DNA from: Methylorubrum populi
GTDB lineage: Bacteria; Pseudomonadota; Alphaproteobacteria; Rhizobiales; Beijerinckiaceae
Assembly (NCBI GenBank): GCA_020741775.1
Contig: DYYG01000013.1
Location: 372,001 to 436,000, forward strand
Length of the DNA: 64,000 nucleotides
Direction: 5' to 3'
Positions 28,303 to 38,787 of this stretch are shown in pieces. The position numbers were made by a program, and so were the translations under genes. The notes beneath the pieces are model-generated. The model searched no databases and was not told the origin of the DNA. It saw nothing but the letters and a program-made list of their open reading frames with translations. Positions within the stretch are counted from its first letter, which is position 1. Every line of letters begins with the position of its first letter.

Positions 28303-28806
28303 CACCGATCCGAATCGTGACCGTCGCACACGTGAACCCGGCGTTCCGAGGCCGCCCGGAGGGTGGCCGCCCCGTGAAGTTCCGCCCGCCGCGCCCCGGG
28401 GAGATGGTTTCGGGAAGGCCCTCCGCCCGGCGGCGAAAGGGTTCGCGAAAAAGGCTCTTAGCCGAGGGCGGCGCGGGGATCGAGCCGGGAAAGGATGTGT
28501 TCAAAGGCGCTTGAGGTTAAGGTGTCTCCGACCGTTCGAAGTCTGCGACCTTACCGTGATATGGGCGGAGCTGCGAGCGATTCCAGGCAAGCCGTCGAGA
28601 GGAGCGCCCGCGTCGCATTCGCGCGCGCCGCGTCGCGCTCCCGTTGCGCCCTCGAAGGGGCGCCCCTGGAACGGCCGCAGGATGGATTGATCCGGCTCGG
28701 CTTGTTCGCCGGGTGCGGGCATGATAGCGCCCAGCCCGCGCCCGAGAGGCGATCCTGCGCGGGAAACGCTGCGGGCTTAAAGACGACGCGAGCAAGGAGA
28801 GACGCC
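28303..28806. other. Divergent intergenic region between the Tim44-like gene and secB
   Basis: These 504 bases contain the divergent promoters for the Tim44-like gene and secB. I find no gene here; in many relatives fxsA occupies this position, and no FxsA-like frame is visible. A purine-rich AAGGAGAGA precedes secB at 28794. No strong hairpin or consensus promoter was found. Confidence 0.4.
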
Positions 28807-29307
28807 ATGGCCGATACCGCGGCACCGAACGGCAACGGCGCACAGACCGAGGATCTCGCGCCCGCGATCAACGCGCTGGCGCAGTATGCCAAGGACTTCT
28901 CCTTCGAGAACCCGAATGCGCCGCGCTCCCTGCAGCCGCAGGATGGCGGTCCTCAGATCAACATTCAGGTCAACGTCAACGCTCAGCAGATCGCCGAGGC
29001 CGATTTCGAGGTCGAGCTGACGCTGGAAGGCGATGCCAAGATCCAGAACGACGTGCTGTTCGCCTTCGAGCTGAAATATGCCGGCATCTTCCGCATGCGC
29101 AACATCCCGCAGGACCAGATCCATCCGGCGGTGATGATCGAGTGCCCGCGCCTGCTCTTCCCCTTCGCCCGCCAGATCGTGGCCGAGGCCGTGCGCAACG
29201 GCGGCTTCCCGCCGCTCTACATCGACCCGATCGATTTCGTCGGCCTCTACCGCCAGAAGATGATGGAAGCGCAGGCCGCCGGCCAGGGCGCGCCGCTCGC
29301 TTCCTGA
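28807..29307 (+). CDS. secB: Protein-export chaperone SecB
   Basis: 166 residues. SecB keeps preproteins unfolded and delivers them to SecA. The family core is complete: [69 protein letters not shown], and the SecA-binding acidic surface, then [42 protein letters not shown]. The ATG follows AAGGAGAGA by six bases. An intrinsic terminator closes the transcript at 29350. Confidence 0.97.
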   Translation: MADTAAPNGNGAQTEDLAPAINALAQYAKDFSFENPNAPRSLQPQDGGPQINIQVNVNAQQIAEADFEVELTLEGDAKIQNDVLFAFELKYAGIFRMRNIPQDQIHPAVMIECPRLLFPFARQIVAEAVRNGGFPPLYIDPIDFVGLYRQKMMEAQAAGQGAPLAS

Positions 29308-29349
29308 GGCGGTTGCCGGCTTCTTTCAGGTCGGCCAGGCATGAAGCGA

Positions 29350-29376
29350 GGGCTCCGCGAAAGCGGGGCCCTTTTT
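29350..29376 (+). terminator. Intrinsic terminator after secB
   Basis: A 9-bp stem GGGCTCCGC/GCGGGGCCC (one G-T pair) with a GAAA tetraloop is followed by TTTTT. It lies 43 bases beyond the secB stop. Confidence 0.9.
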
Positions 29377-29524
29377 CGTGTCGCTCGTATCCGATCCTCG
29401 GCGAAAGCGTGGCTGGACCCGTGATCTGAAATGCCGCCTCCGGCGTTGAGCGGGGCGGGCGATCGTTGCGGTGACGGCGACGGTACGCTAGGGGCCCGCC
29501 CCCGGTTCAGCTCACCAGGACAGC

Positions 29525-30778
29525 ATGGCGCCCACCACCCACCTTGCCCTGATCAACGTTTTCATCGGTGACATTCAGGGCGGTCTTGGGCCGTTCCTCG
29601 GCACGTGGCTCGCGCAGATGCGGCAATGGAGCCCCTCCGAGGTCGGGCTCGTGACGACTCTGGTCGGGGCGGGCACCCTGCTCCTGAGCGGTCCCTTCGG
29701 CGCGCTGGTCGACCGGTTCGGCCATCCGCGCCTGCTCATCGCCGGCTCCTGCGCCGCGATCCTCGCCGGCACGCTGCTGCTGATGCCGGCCCATTCCTTC
29801 CTGCCGGTGCTGGCGGCGCAGTTCCTTGCCGCCGCCGGCGGCACGCTGCTGCTGCTCGCCGTGACGGCGCTGACCCTCGGCGTCGTCGGCAAGCAGGCCT
29901 TTCCGCGCCAGCAGGGACGCAACCAGGCCTTCAACCATGTCGGCATCCTGATCGCCGCCGGGCTGATCGCGGTCGGCACCGCCCGTGTCGGGCCGGAGGT
30001 CGCCTTCTGGGTGCTCGGCGGCATGGCGGCGGCGGCCATCGTCGCCACCCTGGCGATGCCGGCCGGATCCTGGAACCGGCGCCGGGCGGTCGGCTGGAAG
30101 GAGGAGGACGAGGAGGAGCCGGCGCGCTCGTCCTACGCCCAGCTCTTCACCAACAAGCGGCTCCTAGTGCTGGCCGTGGCGCTGGCCCTGTTCCAGCTTG
30201 GCAATGGCGGCATGCTGACCCTGCTCGGCCAGAAGCTCGTGCGCACCGCCGACGACCCCACCGCCTGGACCGCCCGCTACGTCATGGTGGCCCAGCTCGT
30301 GATGGTGCCCGTGGCGCTCGCCGCCGGCTCCCTCGCCGACCGGCGCGGCCGGCGCCAGCTCCTCATCGCCGCCTGCCTCGTCCTGCCGGTGCGGGCGCTG
30401 CTCTCCGCCTTCATCGACGATCCGTTCTGGCTGATCAGCGCCGAGATCCTCGACGGGGTGGCCTCCGGCATCATCGGCGTGGCGGTGCCGGTGGTGGTGG
30501 CCGACCTGACCTGGGGCTCGGGGCGGACGCAGACGGCGCTCGGCAGCGTCAACGCGGTGCAGGGGGCGGGTGGCGCCCTCTCGGCCTGGTATGGCGGCCT
30601 CGCCCAAGGCTGGTTCGGCTGGGCGGGCGCCTTCCTGGCGCTCGGGGCGGCGGGTCTCGTGGCGCTCGTCCTGGTCTGGTGGCTGGCCGCGACCACCGAG
30701 GACAGCCGCTCGCAGCGCCGCCGCCATCGGCGGGAGGAGCGGCTCCGCGCGGTCCGCTCCGCCGAGACGGCGGCCTGA
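29525..30778 (+). CDS. Major facilitator superfamily transporter
   Basis: 417 residues with about 12 hydrophobic segments in two halves separated by a charged loop (KEEDEEEPARSSYAQLF at about 195-212). The MFS loop 2-3 motif appears as GPFGALVDRFGHPRLL and its second-half counterpart as GSLADRRGRRQLL. VFIGDIQGGLGPFLGTWLAQMRQWSPSEVGL at the N-terminus is seen in a group of uncharacterised MFS proteins. The C-terminus is basic (RRRHRREERLR). The substrate is unknown. A DUF3429 gene follows after 89 bases. Confidence 0.88.
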   Translation: MAPTTHLALINVFIGDIQGGLGPFLGTWLAQMRQWSPSEVGLVTTLVGAGTLLLSGPFGALVDRFGHPRLLIAGSCAAILAGTLLLMPAHSFLPVLAAQFLAAAGGTLLLLAVTALTLGVVGKQAFPRQQGRNQAFNHVGILIAAGLIAVGTARVGPEVAFWVLGGMAAAAIVATLAMPAGSWNRRRAVGWKEEDEEEPARSSYAQLFTNKRLLVLAVALALFQLGNGGMLTLLGQKLVRTADDPTAWTARYVMVAQLVMVPVALAAGSLADRRGRRQLLIAACLVLPVRALLSAFIDDPFWLISAEILDGVASGIIGVAVPVVVADLTWGSGRTQTALGSVNAVQGAGGALSAWYGGLAQGWFGWAGAFLALGAAGLVALVLVWWLAATTEDSRSQRRRHRREERLRAVRSAETAA

Positions 30779-30867
30779 GACCGGACGCGGTCTCGGCGGG
30801 CCTGCGCGGAACAGGGCCGCGCCCCATCCGTTCCTCGGGCGTTCCTTCCGGCCCGCGCGAGGTCCGC

Positions 30868-31383
30868 ATGTCCCCAAACCCGGCCCGAAACCCGGAAAGC
30901 GAGGCCGGCCGCACGATCCGCGTCGACGAGCCCCGCGCGGTACCCTGGCTCAGCATCGTGTTCGGCTACGGGCCGATGCTGCCTTTCGTCGCCGGAGCGG
31001 TGCTGGTCTGGTGGCTGCGCGGCGGACCGGCCGAGGCGATCTTCACCCTCACCGTGCTCTGGGCCTGCGCGATCCTGCTTTTCTTGTCGGGCGTGCGCCG
31101 CGGAGTCAGCTTCCGCACCGAGGGCGGGGCGACCGTCGCGCAGATCGCCACGATGATGGGCCTGTTCTCCCTGGGATTCGGCGCCCTCGCCGCCTTCGTC
31201 CTCGGCTTTCCCGTCGTGGCTCTCGCGCTGTTGATCGTGGGCTTCACCGCGATCACGATCCTCGATCCCATCGCCGCGGAGCGCGGGGAGGCGCCCCTGT
31301 TCTTCGAGCGTCTGCGGCCGGCGCAGATTCCGCTGGCGGTGCTCAGTCGCGCCGCGCTGCTGGCCTATCGCTGGGCTGTTTAG
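30868..31383 (+). CDS. DUF3429-like membrane protein
   Basis: 171 residues with four or five transmembrane helices. The helix spacing and FGYGPMLPFVAGAVLVWW at the start fit DUF3429, a bacterial and eukaryotic inner-membrane family of unknown function. The ATG follows GCGAGG. It lies between an MFS permease and csaA on the same strand with short gaps, so these may be one transcript. No catalytic motif is visible. Confidence 0.7.
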   Translation: MSPNPARNPESEAGRTIRVDEPRAVPWLSIVFGYGPMLPFVAGAVLVWWLRGGPAEAIFTLTVLWACAILLFLSGVRRGVSFRTEGGATVAQIATMMGLFSLGFGALAAFVLGFPVVALALLIVGFTAITILDPIAAERGEAPLFFERLRPAQIPLAVLSRAALLAYRWAV

Positions 31384-31405
31384 CGCCCATCAGCCGAGCC
31401 GATCC

Positions 31406-31777
31406 ATGCATCTCACCCACGATCCGTCCGCCCCCGCCTCCGAACAGATCGGCTTCGATGCCTTTCTCGCCGTCGATATCCGCATCGGCACCGTGGTCTC
31501 GGCCGAGCCCTTCCCGGAGGCGCGCAAGCCGGCGCTCAAGCTCGTGATCGATTTTGGGCCCGGCCTCGGACGGAAGCGCTCCAGCGCGCAGATCACCGAG
31601 CATTACACCCCGGAGAAGCTGGTGGGCCGGCAGATCGCGGCGGTGGTGAACTTCCCGCCGCGGCAGATCGGGAAGGTCCTCTCGGAGGTGCTGACGCTGG
31701 GCTTCGCCGACGCGGCCGGGGCCGTGGTGCTGTTCGCGCCCGACCGGCCGGTGCCCGACGGCAGCCGGCTGTTCTGA
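31406..31777 (+). CDS. csaA: CsaA-type tRNA-binding protein
   Basis: 123 residues, a single EMAP-II/Trbp111-type OB-fold tRNA-binding domain. The core reads FLAVDIRIGTVVSAEPFPEARKPALKLVIDFG...SSAQITEHYTPEKLVGRQIAAVVNFPPRQIG, with NFPPRQIG typical of CsaA. In Bacillus, CsaA shows chaperone-like export activity; structurally it binds tRNA. It lies directly upstream of hisS, which may be significant for tRNA handling. Confidence 0.93.
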   Translation: MHLTHDPSAPASEQIGFDAFLAVDIRIGTVVSAEPFPEARKPALKLVIDFGPGLGRKRSSAQITEHYTPEKLVGRQIAAVVNFPPRQIGKVLSEVLTLGFADAAGAVVLFAPDRPVPDGSRLF

Positions 31778-31860
31778 GGGCGCCTCGGGTTGCCGCCCCG
31801 CCTGCGGCTGCGATAGAGCCGGGCTTCCCTTCTCAGTAACCCGCTCCGATCGGCGACGAC

Positions 31861-33372
31861 ATGGCCAAGGCCGAGACTCTCAAACCCCGCCTGCCGCGCG
31901 GCTTCCCCGACCGCCACGAGGCCGACATCGCCGCGCAGGCGCGGATGCTGGACACGATCCGGCAGACCTTCGAACTCTATGGCTTCGAGGCGCTAGAGAC
32001 CCCCTTCGTCGAATATACCGAGGCCCTGGGCAAGTTCCTGCCCGATCTCGACCGGCCGAACGAGGGCGTGTTCTCGTTCCAGGACGACGACGAGCAGTGG
32101 CTCAGCCTGCGCTACGATCTCACCGCGCCGCTCGCCCGGCACGTCGCCGAGAATTTCGACGCGATCCCGAAGCCCTATCGCAGCTATCGGGCGGGCTACG
32201 TCTTCCGCAACGAGAAGCCGGGGCCGGGCCGTTTCCGCCAGTTCATGCAGTTCGATGCCGACATCGTCGGCGCCGGTTCCGTCGCGGCCGATGCCGAGAC
32301 CTGCATGCTGATGGCCGACACGCTGGAGCGGCTCGGGCTGGCCGGCCAGTACGTGGTCAAGGTCAACAACCGCAAGGTGCTCGACGGGGTGATGGAGGCG
32401 ATCGGCCTCGCCGGGCCCGACAAGGCCGGCCAGCGCCTGACCGTGCTGCGCGCCATCGACAAGCTCGACCGCCTCGGCCCCGACGGCGTGCGCCTGCTGC
32501 TCGGTGCGGGCCGTAAGGATGAGAGCGGCGATTTCACCAAGGGCGCCGGTCTGGCGGATGATGCGATCGAGCGGATCCTGGCCTATGTCGGTTTCGAGGC
32601 GAGCCCGCACGAGGGCGCCGACCGCATGGCGTTCTGGGAAAAGTTCTTCAAATCCTGGCACGATGTCGTCGGCGAATCCGAGACCGGGCGCGAGGGCATC
32701 GCCGAACTCCACGCCATCATGCGGCTGTGCGAGGCGGCGGGTTACGGCCACGACCGGGTGCGGGCCGACCCCTCCGTGGTGCGCGGCCTCGAATATTACA
32801 CCGGCCCGGTCTACGAGGCGGAGCTGACCTTCCCCGTCACCAACGAGGACGGCCAGACCGTGCGCTTCGGCTCGGTGGCCGGCGGCGGACGCTATGACGG
32901 GCTGGTCGGGCGCTTTCGCAGCGAGCCGGTGCCGGCGACCGGCTTCTCCATCGGCGTCTCGCGGCTGTTCTCGGCCCTGCGGCTGACCAAGAGCCCGCTG
33001 GTGGAGGGCGCGGCCAAGCCCGGCCCGGTCGTGGTGCTGGTGCTCGACCGCGAGAATATCGCCGAGTACCAGGCGCTGGTCGCCCGCCTGCGGGCGGACA
33101 ACATCCGGGCCGAACTCTATCTCGGCGCGGCCGGGATGAAGGCGCAGATGAAATATGCCGACCGACGCCGCGCCCCGGTGGTGGTGATCCAGGGGTCGAA
33201 CGAGCGCGAGGCCGGCGAGGTCCAGATCAAGGACCTGATCGCGGGGGCCCGCGCGGCCGAGGCCATCGCCAGCAACGCCGAGTGGAAGGCGGCGCGTCCC
33301 GCCCAGGTTTCCGTGCCGGTGGAGCGGATGGTCGAGACCGTCCGCGAAACCCTCGCCCGGCATTTCGGCTGA
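31861..33372 (+). CDS. hisS: Histidyl-tRNA synthetase
   Basis: 503 residues. It is a class II synthetase for tRNA-His. Motif 2 is in [34 protein letters not shown]. The histidine-specific motifs are [13 protein letters not shown] and [17 protein letters not shown], and motif 3 is [11 protein letters not shown]. The C-terminal anticodon-binding domain ([32 protein letters not shown]) is complete. The long form with [27 protein letters not shown] is typical of alphaproteobacteria. A strong terminator follows. Confidence 0.97.
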   Translation: MAKAETLKPRLPRGFPDRHEADIAAQARMLDTIRQTFELYGFEALETPFVEYTEALGKFLPDLDRPNEGVFSFQDDDEQWLSLRYDLTAPLARHVAENFDAIPKPYRSYRAGYVFRNEKPGPGRFRQFMQFDADIVGAGSVAADAETCMLMADTLERLGLAGQYVVKVNNRKVLDGVMEAIGLAGPDKAGQRLTVLRAIDKLDRLGPDGVRLLLGAGRKDESGDFTKGAGLADDAIERILAYVGFEASPHEGADRMAFWEKFFKSWHDVVGESETGREGIAELHAIMRLCEAAGYGHDRVRADPSVVRGLEYYTGPVYEAELTFPVTNEDGQTVRFGSVAGGGRYDGLVGRFRSEPVPATGFSIGVSRLFSALRLTKSPLVEGAAKPGPVVVLVLDRENIAEYQALVARLRADNIRAELYLGAAGMKAQMKYADRRRAPVVVIQGSNEREAGEVQIKDLIAGARAAEAIASNAEWKAARPAQVSVPVERMVETVRETLARHFG

Positions 33373-33398
33373 GGGTTCTTCAGCCGAGCGCGTAAGGG

Positions 33399-33428
33399 AA
33401 AAGGGCCGCCCCTTGGGGCGGCCCTTTT
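33399..33428 (+). terminator. Intrinsic terminator after hisS
   Basis: Arms AAGGGCCGCCCC (33401-33412) and GGGGCGGCCCTT (33415-33426) pair perfectly over 12 bases around a TT loop, and TT completes a TTTT run. It is flanked by A residues on the left and so may also serve the minus-strand microprotein gene that ends at 33474. Confidence 0.92.
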
Positions 33429-33473
33429 GTCGTCAGCCGCATCCCTATCGGCCGGGATGCGCGGCGCACGCCG

Positions 33474-33575
33474 TCAGAGATCGAGCAGCAGGTTGGCTGC
33501 ACCGACTGCGGCGGTGGCGAGACCGAGCCCGAGGGCGCCGATCATCGCGTAGGAAAAGGCCTTCATCAGCGGCAT
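33474..33575 (-). CDS. Membrane microprotein of 33 residues
   Basis: A short frame, ATG at 33575 to TGA at 33474, encodes MPLMKAFSYAMIGALGLGLA followed by TAAVGAANLLLDL. It is almost entirely one glycine/alanine-rich hydrophobic helix with a single lysine at the N-terminal side. GGAGGA lies about 11 bases upstream of the ATG, and the hisS bidirectional-type terminator lies just beyond its stop. It precedes no other gene on this strand and follows a small secreted-protein gene by 28 bases. There is no known family in my recollection; coding status rests on the ribosome site and composition. Confidence 0.5.
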   Translation of the reverse strand: MPLMKAFSYAMIGALGLGLATAAVGAANLLLDL

Positions 33576-33602
33576 TGCTCGGGAGTCCTCCGTGCCAACC
33601 GA

Positions 33603-33854
33603 TCAGCAGCGGTAGCCGCCCGAGGTCTGGCCATACTGCTTGACCGGGAAATTCTGCTGGTTGGCATTGCCCTCGGCGGCTGAGCTCAGCGGGCAGGCGG
33701 CGTGGTAGGGGCCGTCATGGACGCCGAGCGGGGCGCTCCAGCCGGACACGACCGGGGCCGGGCGGGTATAGACTTCACTGAAGGCAAGAGCGGACGTCAC
33801 GGGCGCGGCGCTCAAGGCAAGGGCGGCAATGGCAGCGGCAATACGAGTCTTCAT
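33603..33854 (-). CDS. Small secreted protein with two cysteines
   Basis: 83 residues. MKTRIAAAIAALALSAAPVTSALAF is a clear Sec signal peptide with cleavage after ALA. The mature part of about 58 residues has two cysteines (HAACPLSS and the terminal GYRC) that could form one disulfide, plus NANQQNFPVKQYGQTSGG. The ATG follows GGAGAAGCTG. I recognise no family. Its start is preceded by a T/A-rich stretch (33862-33880) unusual for this GC-rich region, probably part of its promoter. Confidence 0.75.
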   Translation of the reverse strand: MKTRIAAAIAALALSAAPVTSALAFSEVYTRPAPVVSGWSAPLGVHDGPYHAACPLSSAAEGNANQQNFPVKQYGQTSGGYRC

Positions 33855-34320
33855 CAGCTTCTCCGATCTTATTTTTTCTTCGGACCAGGCTATCCTGGGC
33901 CTCTCTCGTCTTCGATAGACTGGATATGGGGCGCCTCCGTCCGGCGTGACGTGACGTTGCGCACGCGACAGGGTGGAACGATTTGCCGGTATGGCCTGCC
34001 TCCTGGGAGTGGAGGACATTCGACCGGTTCCGGCGGAAGACATTCCGGCGCGACGCGGGCTTTGTCAGATTTCGCTGCCGCCGATGGACGCCCGTGATCA
34101 AGCATAAGGCGGCGCTTCATCGGATGAGTGTGCGGCGTCGAGTACCGAGATCACCGGCCATTGAGAACGACGCGTCCCTCACGCATCGGCGTGTTGGCTA
34201 AAATGCAACCTTTCAGTGGTTCAGTGGCCGGATCGGGAGGCCGCAATCCCGTCGCGCCCGTTCGGACGGCGTCGGCGGGTGGTGTGCGCGGCCTTCCACC
34301 GCGAGAGTTCGAGTTCGCCG
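33855..34320. other. Divergent intergenic region upstream of the O-antigen-ligase-like gene
   Basis: These 466 bases hold no gene that I can support. Features seen are an AT-rich tract just upstream of the minus-strand secreted protein, a GTGACGTGACG repeat near 33950 and the direct repeat TTCAGTGG twice near 34213-34228. Promoters in both directions are expected but not pinpointed. Confidence 0.35.
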
Positions 34321-35718
34321 ATGCCCACAATGACAGGCGCGCTATCCGCCGCGTCACCGTCACGATGGAGCGCGGGGGCCTGGGGGCGCATCCCCGCCCT
34401 CCGTGTGGTCCAAGGGCTGGCGAGCCTGCTGCACGCGGCGTTCATCTTCTTCGCCTGTTTCGCCTTCTCCGACACCTCGCCCTACGACGTCGTCGCGATC
34501 CCAACGATCCTGCTCTGGATCGCGCTCGGTATCCGTCTGCACCGGGGCGCGGTGCCGCTGGTGTTCCTGCTCCTCGCCTATCTCGCCGCGATCATCGTCG
34601 CGCTGATGCCCTACCTGAACGAGCCGCTCTCGGTGACCTGGACCGTTCAGCTCGTCTACCTCGTCATCACCTGCATCTTCTTCGCGATGCTCTACGCCGA
34701 CGACACGACGGCGCGGATCGAGGTGGCGCTCAAGGCCTACACCGCGAGCTGCGTGCTCTCCGCCGCCCTCGGCGTCGTCGGCTACCTGCAGCTTCTCGGC
34801 ATCGAGGATCTGTTCTACCGCTACGGCCGCGCCTCGGGCACCTTCCAGGATCCGAACGTGTTCGGCTCCTTCCTGACGCTGGGCGCGCTCTACCTGATGC
34901 ACGGCCTCCTCTCCGGCACGACCCGGTGGCCGTCCCTGTCGCTGGCGAGCCTCATCGTCGTCATGGCGGGGATCTTCCTGTCCTTCTCCCGCGGCTCCTG
35001 GGGAGGGACGGTGGTGGCGGTCGCGGTGATGGTGGGGGCGCTCTACACGGCGAGCCGCTCGAGACCTCTGCGGCGGCGGATCGTGACCATCGGCCTCGTT
35101 GCCGCCGGGCTCGGGGCGGTCGCGCTCGCGGGCCTGCTCTCGATCTCCAGCGTCGCCGAGACCTTCCAGACCCGGGCCGCCGTCACGCAGGATTACGACG
35201 AGGGTGAGACCGGGCGCTTCGGCAACCAGATCCGCGGCATGGGCATGCTGCTGGAGGAGCCCCTCGGCATGGGCCCCCTGCGCTGGCGCCAGATCTTCAA
35301 CCTGGAGCCGCACAATTCCTATATCGGCAGCTTCGCCAATGGCGGCTGGCTAGCCGGGGCAGCCTTCATCGCCCTCGTCGTGGCCACCTGCTTCGTCGGT
35401 TTCCGGCTGATGGCGCGCCCCTCGCCCTATCGCGCCCACGCGCAGATCGTGTTCCCGGCGCTGCTGATGTTCTTCCTCCAGGCCATGCAGATCGACGTGG
35501 AGAAATGGCGCCACGTCTACATGATGCTCGGCATGGTCTGGGCGCTGGAGGCGGCCCGTCTGCGCTGGGATCGCGGCTCCTCATGGGGGAAGGCAGGAGC
35601 AGGGGCATGGCCGGAGCCTAGCCGTATGCGCGATTGCGGCGTGATCGGCGGCGGTCCTATGATCGGTGGCGCGCGCGCGGGAGCCGGCGAAAGGGCCGGA
35701 GCGAGGGTGAGGCCGTGA
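34321..35718 (+). CDS. O-antigen ligase-like polytopic membrane protein (Wzy_C)
   Basis: 465 residues with about ten transmembrane helices. The large loop between later helices includes LLEEPLGMGPLRWRQIFNLEPHNSYIGSFANGGWLAGAAF, where the PHN(S/x)Y motif is the hallmark of WaaL/Wzy-type polysaccharide ligases and polymerases. Segments GTFQDPNVFGSFLTLGALYL and FLSFSRGSWGG are also typical. It probably joins or polymerises undecaprenyl-linked glycans at the periplasmic face. Its stop overlaps the GTG of the next gene, a hybrid histidine kinase, an unusual partner. The last 50 residues are low-complexity Gly/Ala/Arg. Confidence 0.86.
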   Translation: MPTMTGALSAASPSRWSAGAWGRIPALRVVQGLASLLHAAFIFFACFAFSDTSPYDVVAIPTILLWIALGIRLHRGAVPLVFLLLAYLAAIIVALMPYLNEPLSVTWTVQLVYLVITCIFFAMLYADDTTARIEVALKAYTASCVLSAALGVVGYLQLLGIEDLFYRYGRASGTFQDPNVFGSFLTLGALYLMHGLLSGTTRWPSLSLASLIVVMAGIFLSFSRGSWGGTVVAVAVMVGALYTASRSRPLRRRIVTIGLVAAGLGAVALAGLLSISSVAETFQTRAAVTQDYDEGETGRFGNQIRGMGMLLEEPLGMGPLRWRQIFNLEPHNSYIGSFANGGWLAGAAFIALVVATCFVGFRLMARPSPYRAHAQIVFPALLMFFLQAMQIDVEKWRHVYMMLGMVWALEAARLRWDRGSSWGKAGAGAWPEPSRMRDCGVIGGGPMIGGARAGAGERAGARVRP

Positions 35719-38690
35719 CCACGGGATCTGCGAGCGAAGCCGAGCGCCTCGCGGCCCTGCATGAACTGCGCATCCTGGGCTCCGATCCGGAGGCGCCGTT
35801 CGATGCCGTGTGCCGGACGGCGTGTCGTCTGTTTGGGGTGGCCTCGGCCTATGTCTCCCTGGTCGATGCCGAGCGGCAATGGCTGAAGGCCTGCGCCGGC
35901 GCCATGCCCGTGCAGATGCCGCGGGCCGGTTCGTTCTGCAGCCGGACGATCGAACAGGATGCGGTGCTCGTCATTCCCGATGCGCGCCGCGATCCGCGCT
36001 TCTCCGGGCTCGACATCGTCACCGGACCGCCCCACGTCGTGTTCTACGCGGGTGCGCCCCTGATCCTGCGGCCGGGCTTGCGGCTCGGCGCCCTGTGCCT
36101 CGTCGATCCGCGACCGCGCGGCTTCACGCCGGCCGATGAGCAGGCCCTGCGCGACCTTGCCGAGATCGTGACAGCTCAGCTTCATCTTCGCCGCGACAAC
36201 CTCGCCTACGCCAACGAGCGCGCCCTGCGGCAGATCCACGAGAGCACCATCCGCGCGCAGGGGGCCGAGATCGAGCGGCGGGCGGCCGCCAACTCGCTCC
36301 TGACCATGGCCGAGGAGATTGCCCAGGTCGGCCATTGGCGGGAGAGCTTCGCCGACGGCCACCCGATCTATTCCGAAAGCCTGCTGCGCATCGCCGGTCT
36401 CGACCCCGCCGCGTCGTCCGCGGAGCACCCCAACCTCGCGCAGCTCTGCCACCCGGAGGATCGCGAGCGGATCCGGGTGATCACCGCCGCGGCGATCGCG
36501 GGCGGACACGATTTCGAGTTCCAGGGCCGGCTGATGCGGCCGGACGGAGCGCCGCGCGACGTCATGGTGCGCGGCACCTGCAAGAAGGACGAGGATGGCC
36601 GCACGAGCGGGCTGTTCGGCATTCTCATGGACGTGACCGACCGGCTGCAGGTCCAGGCAGAGATGCGCCGCAGCGAACTGCGCTACCGCAGCCTCGCGGA
36701 CGCCTTGCCGCTCCTGGTCTGGACCATCGATCCCGAGAGCGGTGAGGCCACCTACGCCAATGCCCGCTTCGAGGAATATTACGGCCCGATCGGCGCGGAG
36801 CGGACCCAGCGGATCGCCCGCAATCATCCCGACGATGCCGCCGCCATGGAGGCGGCGTGGCAGGCGGCCCGTGCCTCCGGCCAGGGCTATGATGGCCAGT
36901 GGCGCCTGAGGGCGAAGGATGGCTCGTACCGCTGGCACAAGCTCTCAGTCACGCCCATCCGCAGCCCCGCCGATCCCGCCGTGATCACCGAGTGGATCGG
37001 CACGGCCCTGGACATCGACGAGATCGTCTCCGCCCGCCTCGCCGTCGAGGATTCCGGCCGTCTGCTCGGCATCGCCCTGGAAGGGGCGGAGGCCGGCACC
37101 TTCGACTGGGATCTGCATACCGGCATCGGGCTCCTCTCGCCGGAGAGCGTGCATCTTTACGGTCTGGGAGAAACAGGCGGCCCCCGCTCCCTGTCGGCCT
37201 CGGAATGGACCGCGACCATCCATCCCGACGATGTGGTCGATACCTGGAACCGCATTCATCAGGCCGTCGACAACCGCACCCGCTTCACGGCGGAGTACCG
37301 GGTGGGCAAGCGCTGGCTCTACAGCTCCGGCCGTACTCTCTACGACGGGGCCGGCCGGCCCTACCGGATGCTCGGGCTGCATCTCGACGTCACCGAGCGG
37401 AAGGCGGCCGAGGCTGCCCTGCGCGCCGTCACTGCGGAAGCCCAGGCCGCCACGGCGGAGGCCGAGCGGGCCAGCGCGGCCAAGAGCGAGTTCCTCGCGG
37501 CCATGAGCCACGAGATCCGCACACCCCTCAACGGCATCCTCGGCTACGCCAACCTGCTGCTCGAACGACCCGGCCACGACCCGGAGGATCGCCGCCGGCT
37601 GGAGCTGATCCGCGTCTCCGGCGAGGCCCTGCTCACCGTCGTCAACGATGTCCTCGACGTTTCCAAGATCGAGGCGGGCCAGTTCGAGCTCGACCCGCTG
37701 CCCTTCTCCTTGCTGGAACTGATCGACGACACGGTCGCGATCATGCGGGGCAGCACCCTCAAGAGCGCCGTCGCCATCGAGACGCGGATCGACCCGCACC
37801 TGCCGACGACCGTCATCGGCGATGCGAACCGCCTGCGGCAGGTGCTGTTCAACCTGCTCAACAACGCGGTCAAGTTCACCTCCGCCGGCTCCGTCACCCT
37901 GACCGTACGCCGCGAGGGGCAGCAGCCGCTGGCATCGGGCGAGATCGCCGATGCCCTGCGTTTCGAGATTGCCGATACCGGCATCGGCATCGCGCCGACC
38001 CAGCGGCACCGACTGTTCAAGCCGTTCAGCCAGGTCGACGGCTCGATCAGCCGGCGCTTCGGCGGGTCGGGGCTCGGCCTCGCCATCTGCCACCGGCTCG
38101 TCAGCATGATGGGGGGCAAGATCGGCGTCGAGAGTTCCGAGGGCGTCGGCTCGACCTTCTGGTTCACCCTGGCGCTGCCCCGCGGCGCTTCCCCCTCCAC
38201 CGAAAGCCCGTCCGGCTCCCCGGCCCAGGACGGCCAAGCGAGTGCGATGCCCGCGCGGATCCTCCTCGTCGAGGATCTGCCAATCAACCAGACGCTGGCC
38301 TGCGCCGTGCTGGAGGCACAGGGCTACCGGGTCGACGTGGCGAGCGATGGGGCCGAGGCCATCGCGGCCATCGAGGCGACCAGCGGGACCACCGACCCCT
38401 ATGCCGTCGTGCTGATGGACGTGCAGATGCCCGGCATGGACGGTCTCACCGCGACCCGCCGGATCCGGGCCATGGCCGGCCCCGCCGCCTTCCTGCCGAT
38501 CGTGGCGATGACCGCCAACGTCCTCGACGGGCAGGTGCAGGAGCTGATCGCGGCGGGCATGGACGACCATGTCGGCAAGCCGTTCAAGCGCGTGCATCTC
38601 TGTGCCGCGATCGAGCGCTGGCGGGCGGTCGGCGCCGCGCGGGCGCAGGAGGCGGTGGCGGCCCGTCCCAATCTTGAAGCCAAGTCTTGA
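35715..38690 (+). CDS. Hybrid sensor histidine kinase (GAF-PAS-HisKA-HATPase-REC)
   Basis: 991 residues, no transmembrane helix, so a soluble sensor. An N-terminal GAF domain (about 10-165: [29 protein letters not shown]) is followed by about three PAS/PAC units (200-580). The dimerisation domain has H599 in [15 protein letters not shown]. The ATPase domain carries the N box [18 protein letters not shown] and [14 protein letters not shown]. The C-terminal receiver (from about 847) has acceptor D902 in [13 protein letters not shown]. The GTG start overlaps the upstream stop (GTGA) with GAGGGTGAGG before it. GAF/PAS types often sense redox, light or small molecules; the ligand is unknown. Confidence 0.93.
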   Translation: MTTGSASEAERLAALHELRILGSDPEAPFDAVCRTACRLFGVASAYVSLVDAERQWLKACAGAMPVQMPRAGSFCSRTIEQDAVLVIPDARRDPRFSGLDIVTGPPHVVFYAGAPLILRPGLRLGALCLVDPRPRGFTPADEQALRDLAEIVTAQLHLRRDNLAYANERALRQIHESTIRAQGAEIERRAAANSLLTMAEEIAQVGHWRESFADGHPIYSESLLRIAGLDPAASSAEHPNLAQLCHPEDRERIRVITAAAIAGGHDFEFQGRLMRPDGAPRDVMVRGTCKKDEDGRTSGLFGILMDVTDRLQVQAEMRRSELRYRSLADALPLLVWTIDPESGEATYANARFEEYYGPIGAERTQRIARNHPDDAAAMEAAWQAARASGQGYDGQWRLRAKDGSYRWHKLSVTPIRSPADPAVITEWIGTALDIDEIVSARLAVEDSGRLLGIALEGAEAGTFDWDLHTGIGLLSPESVHLYGLGETGGPRSLSASEWTATIHPDDVVDTWNRIHQAVDNRTRFTAEYRVGKRWLYSSGRTLYDGAGRPYRMLGLHLDVTERKAAEAALRAVTAEAQAATAEAERASAAKSEFLAAMSHEIRTPLNGILGYANLLLERPGHDPEDRRRLELIRVSGEALLTVVNDVLDVSKIEAGQFELDPLPFSLLELIDDTVAIMRGSTLKSAVAIETRIDPHLPTTVIGDANRLRQVLFNLLNNAVKFTSAGSVTLTVRREGQQPLASGEIADALRFEIADTGIGIAPTQRHRLFKPFSQVDGSISRRFGGSGLGLAICHRLVSMMGGKIGVESSEGVGSTFWFTLALPRGASPSTESPSGSPAQDGQASAMPARILLVEDLPINQTLACAVLEAQGYRVDVASDGAEAIAAIEATSGTTDPYAVVLMDVQMPGMDGLTATRRIRAMAGPAAFLPIVAMTANVLDGQVQELIAAGMDDHVGKPFKRVHLCAAIERWRAVGAARAQEAVAARPNLEAKS

Positions 38691-38787
38691 AGCTACGCCT
38701 TGAGCCCAGGCCTTGAACAAGCCTTGAGATCGGCCGCCGCCCGCGCCACCTGACAGCGGCCAAGTCCGTCTCGCCGCAGGGCCCATC

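Noticed and set aside
28535..28560. CGTTCGAAG as a tRNA T-loop near secB
   Set aside because: There is no 5-bp stem around it and no cloverleaf can be built.
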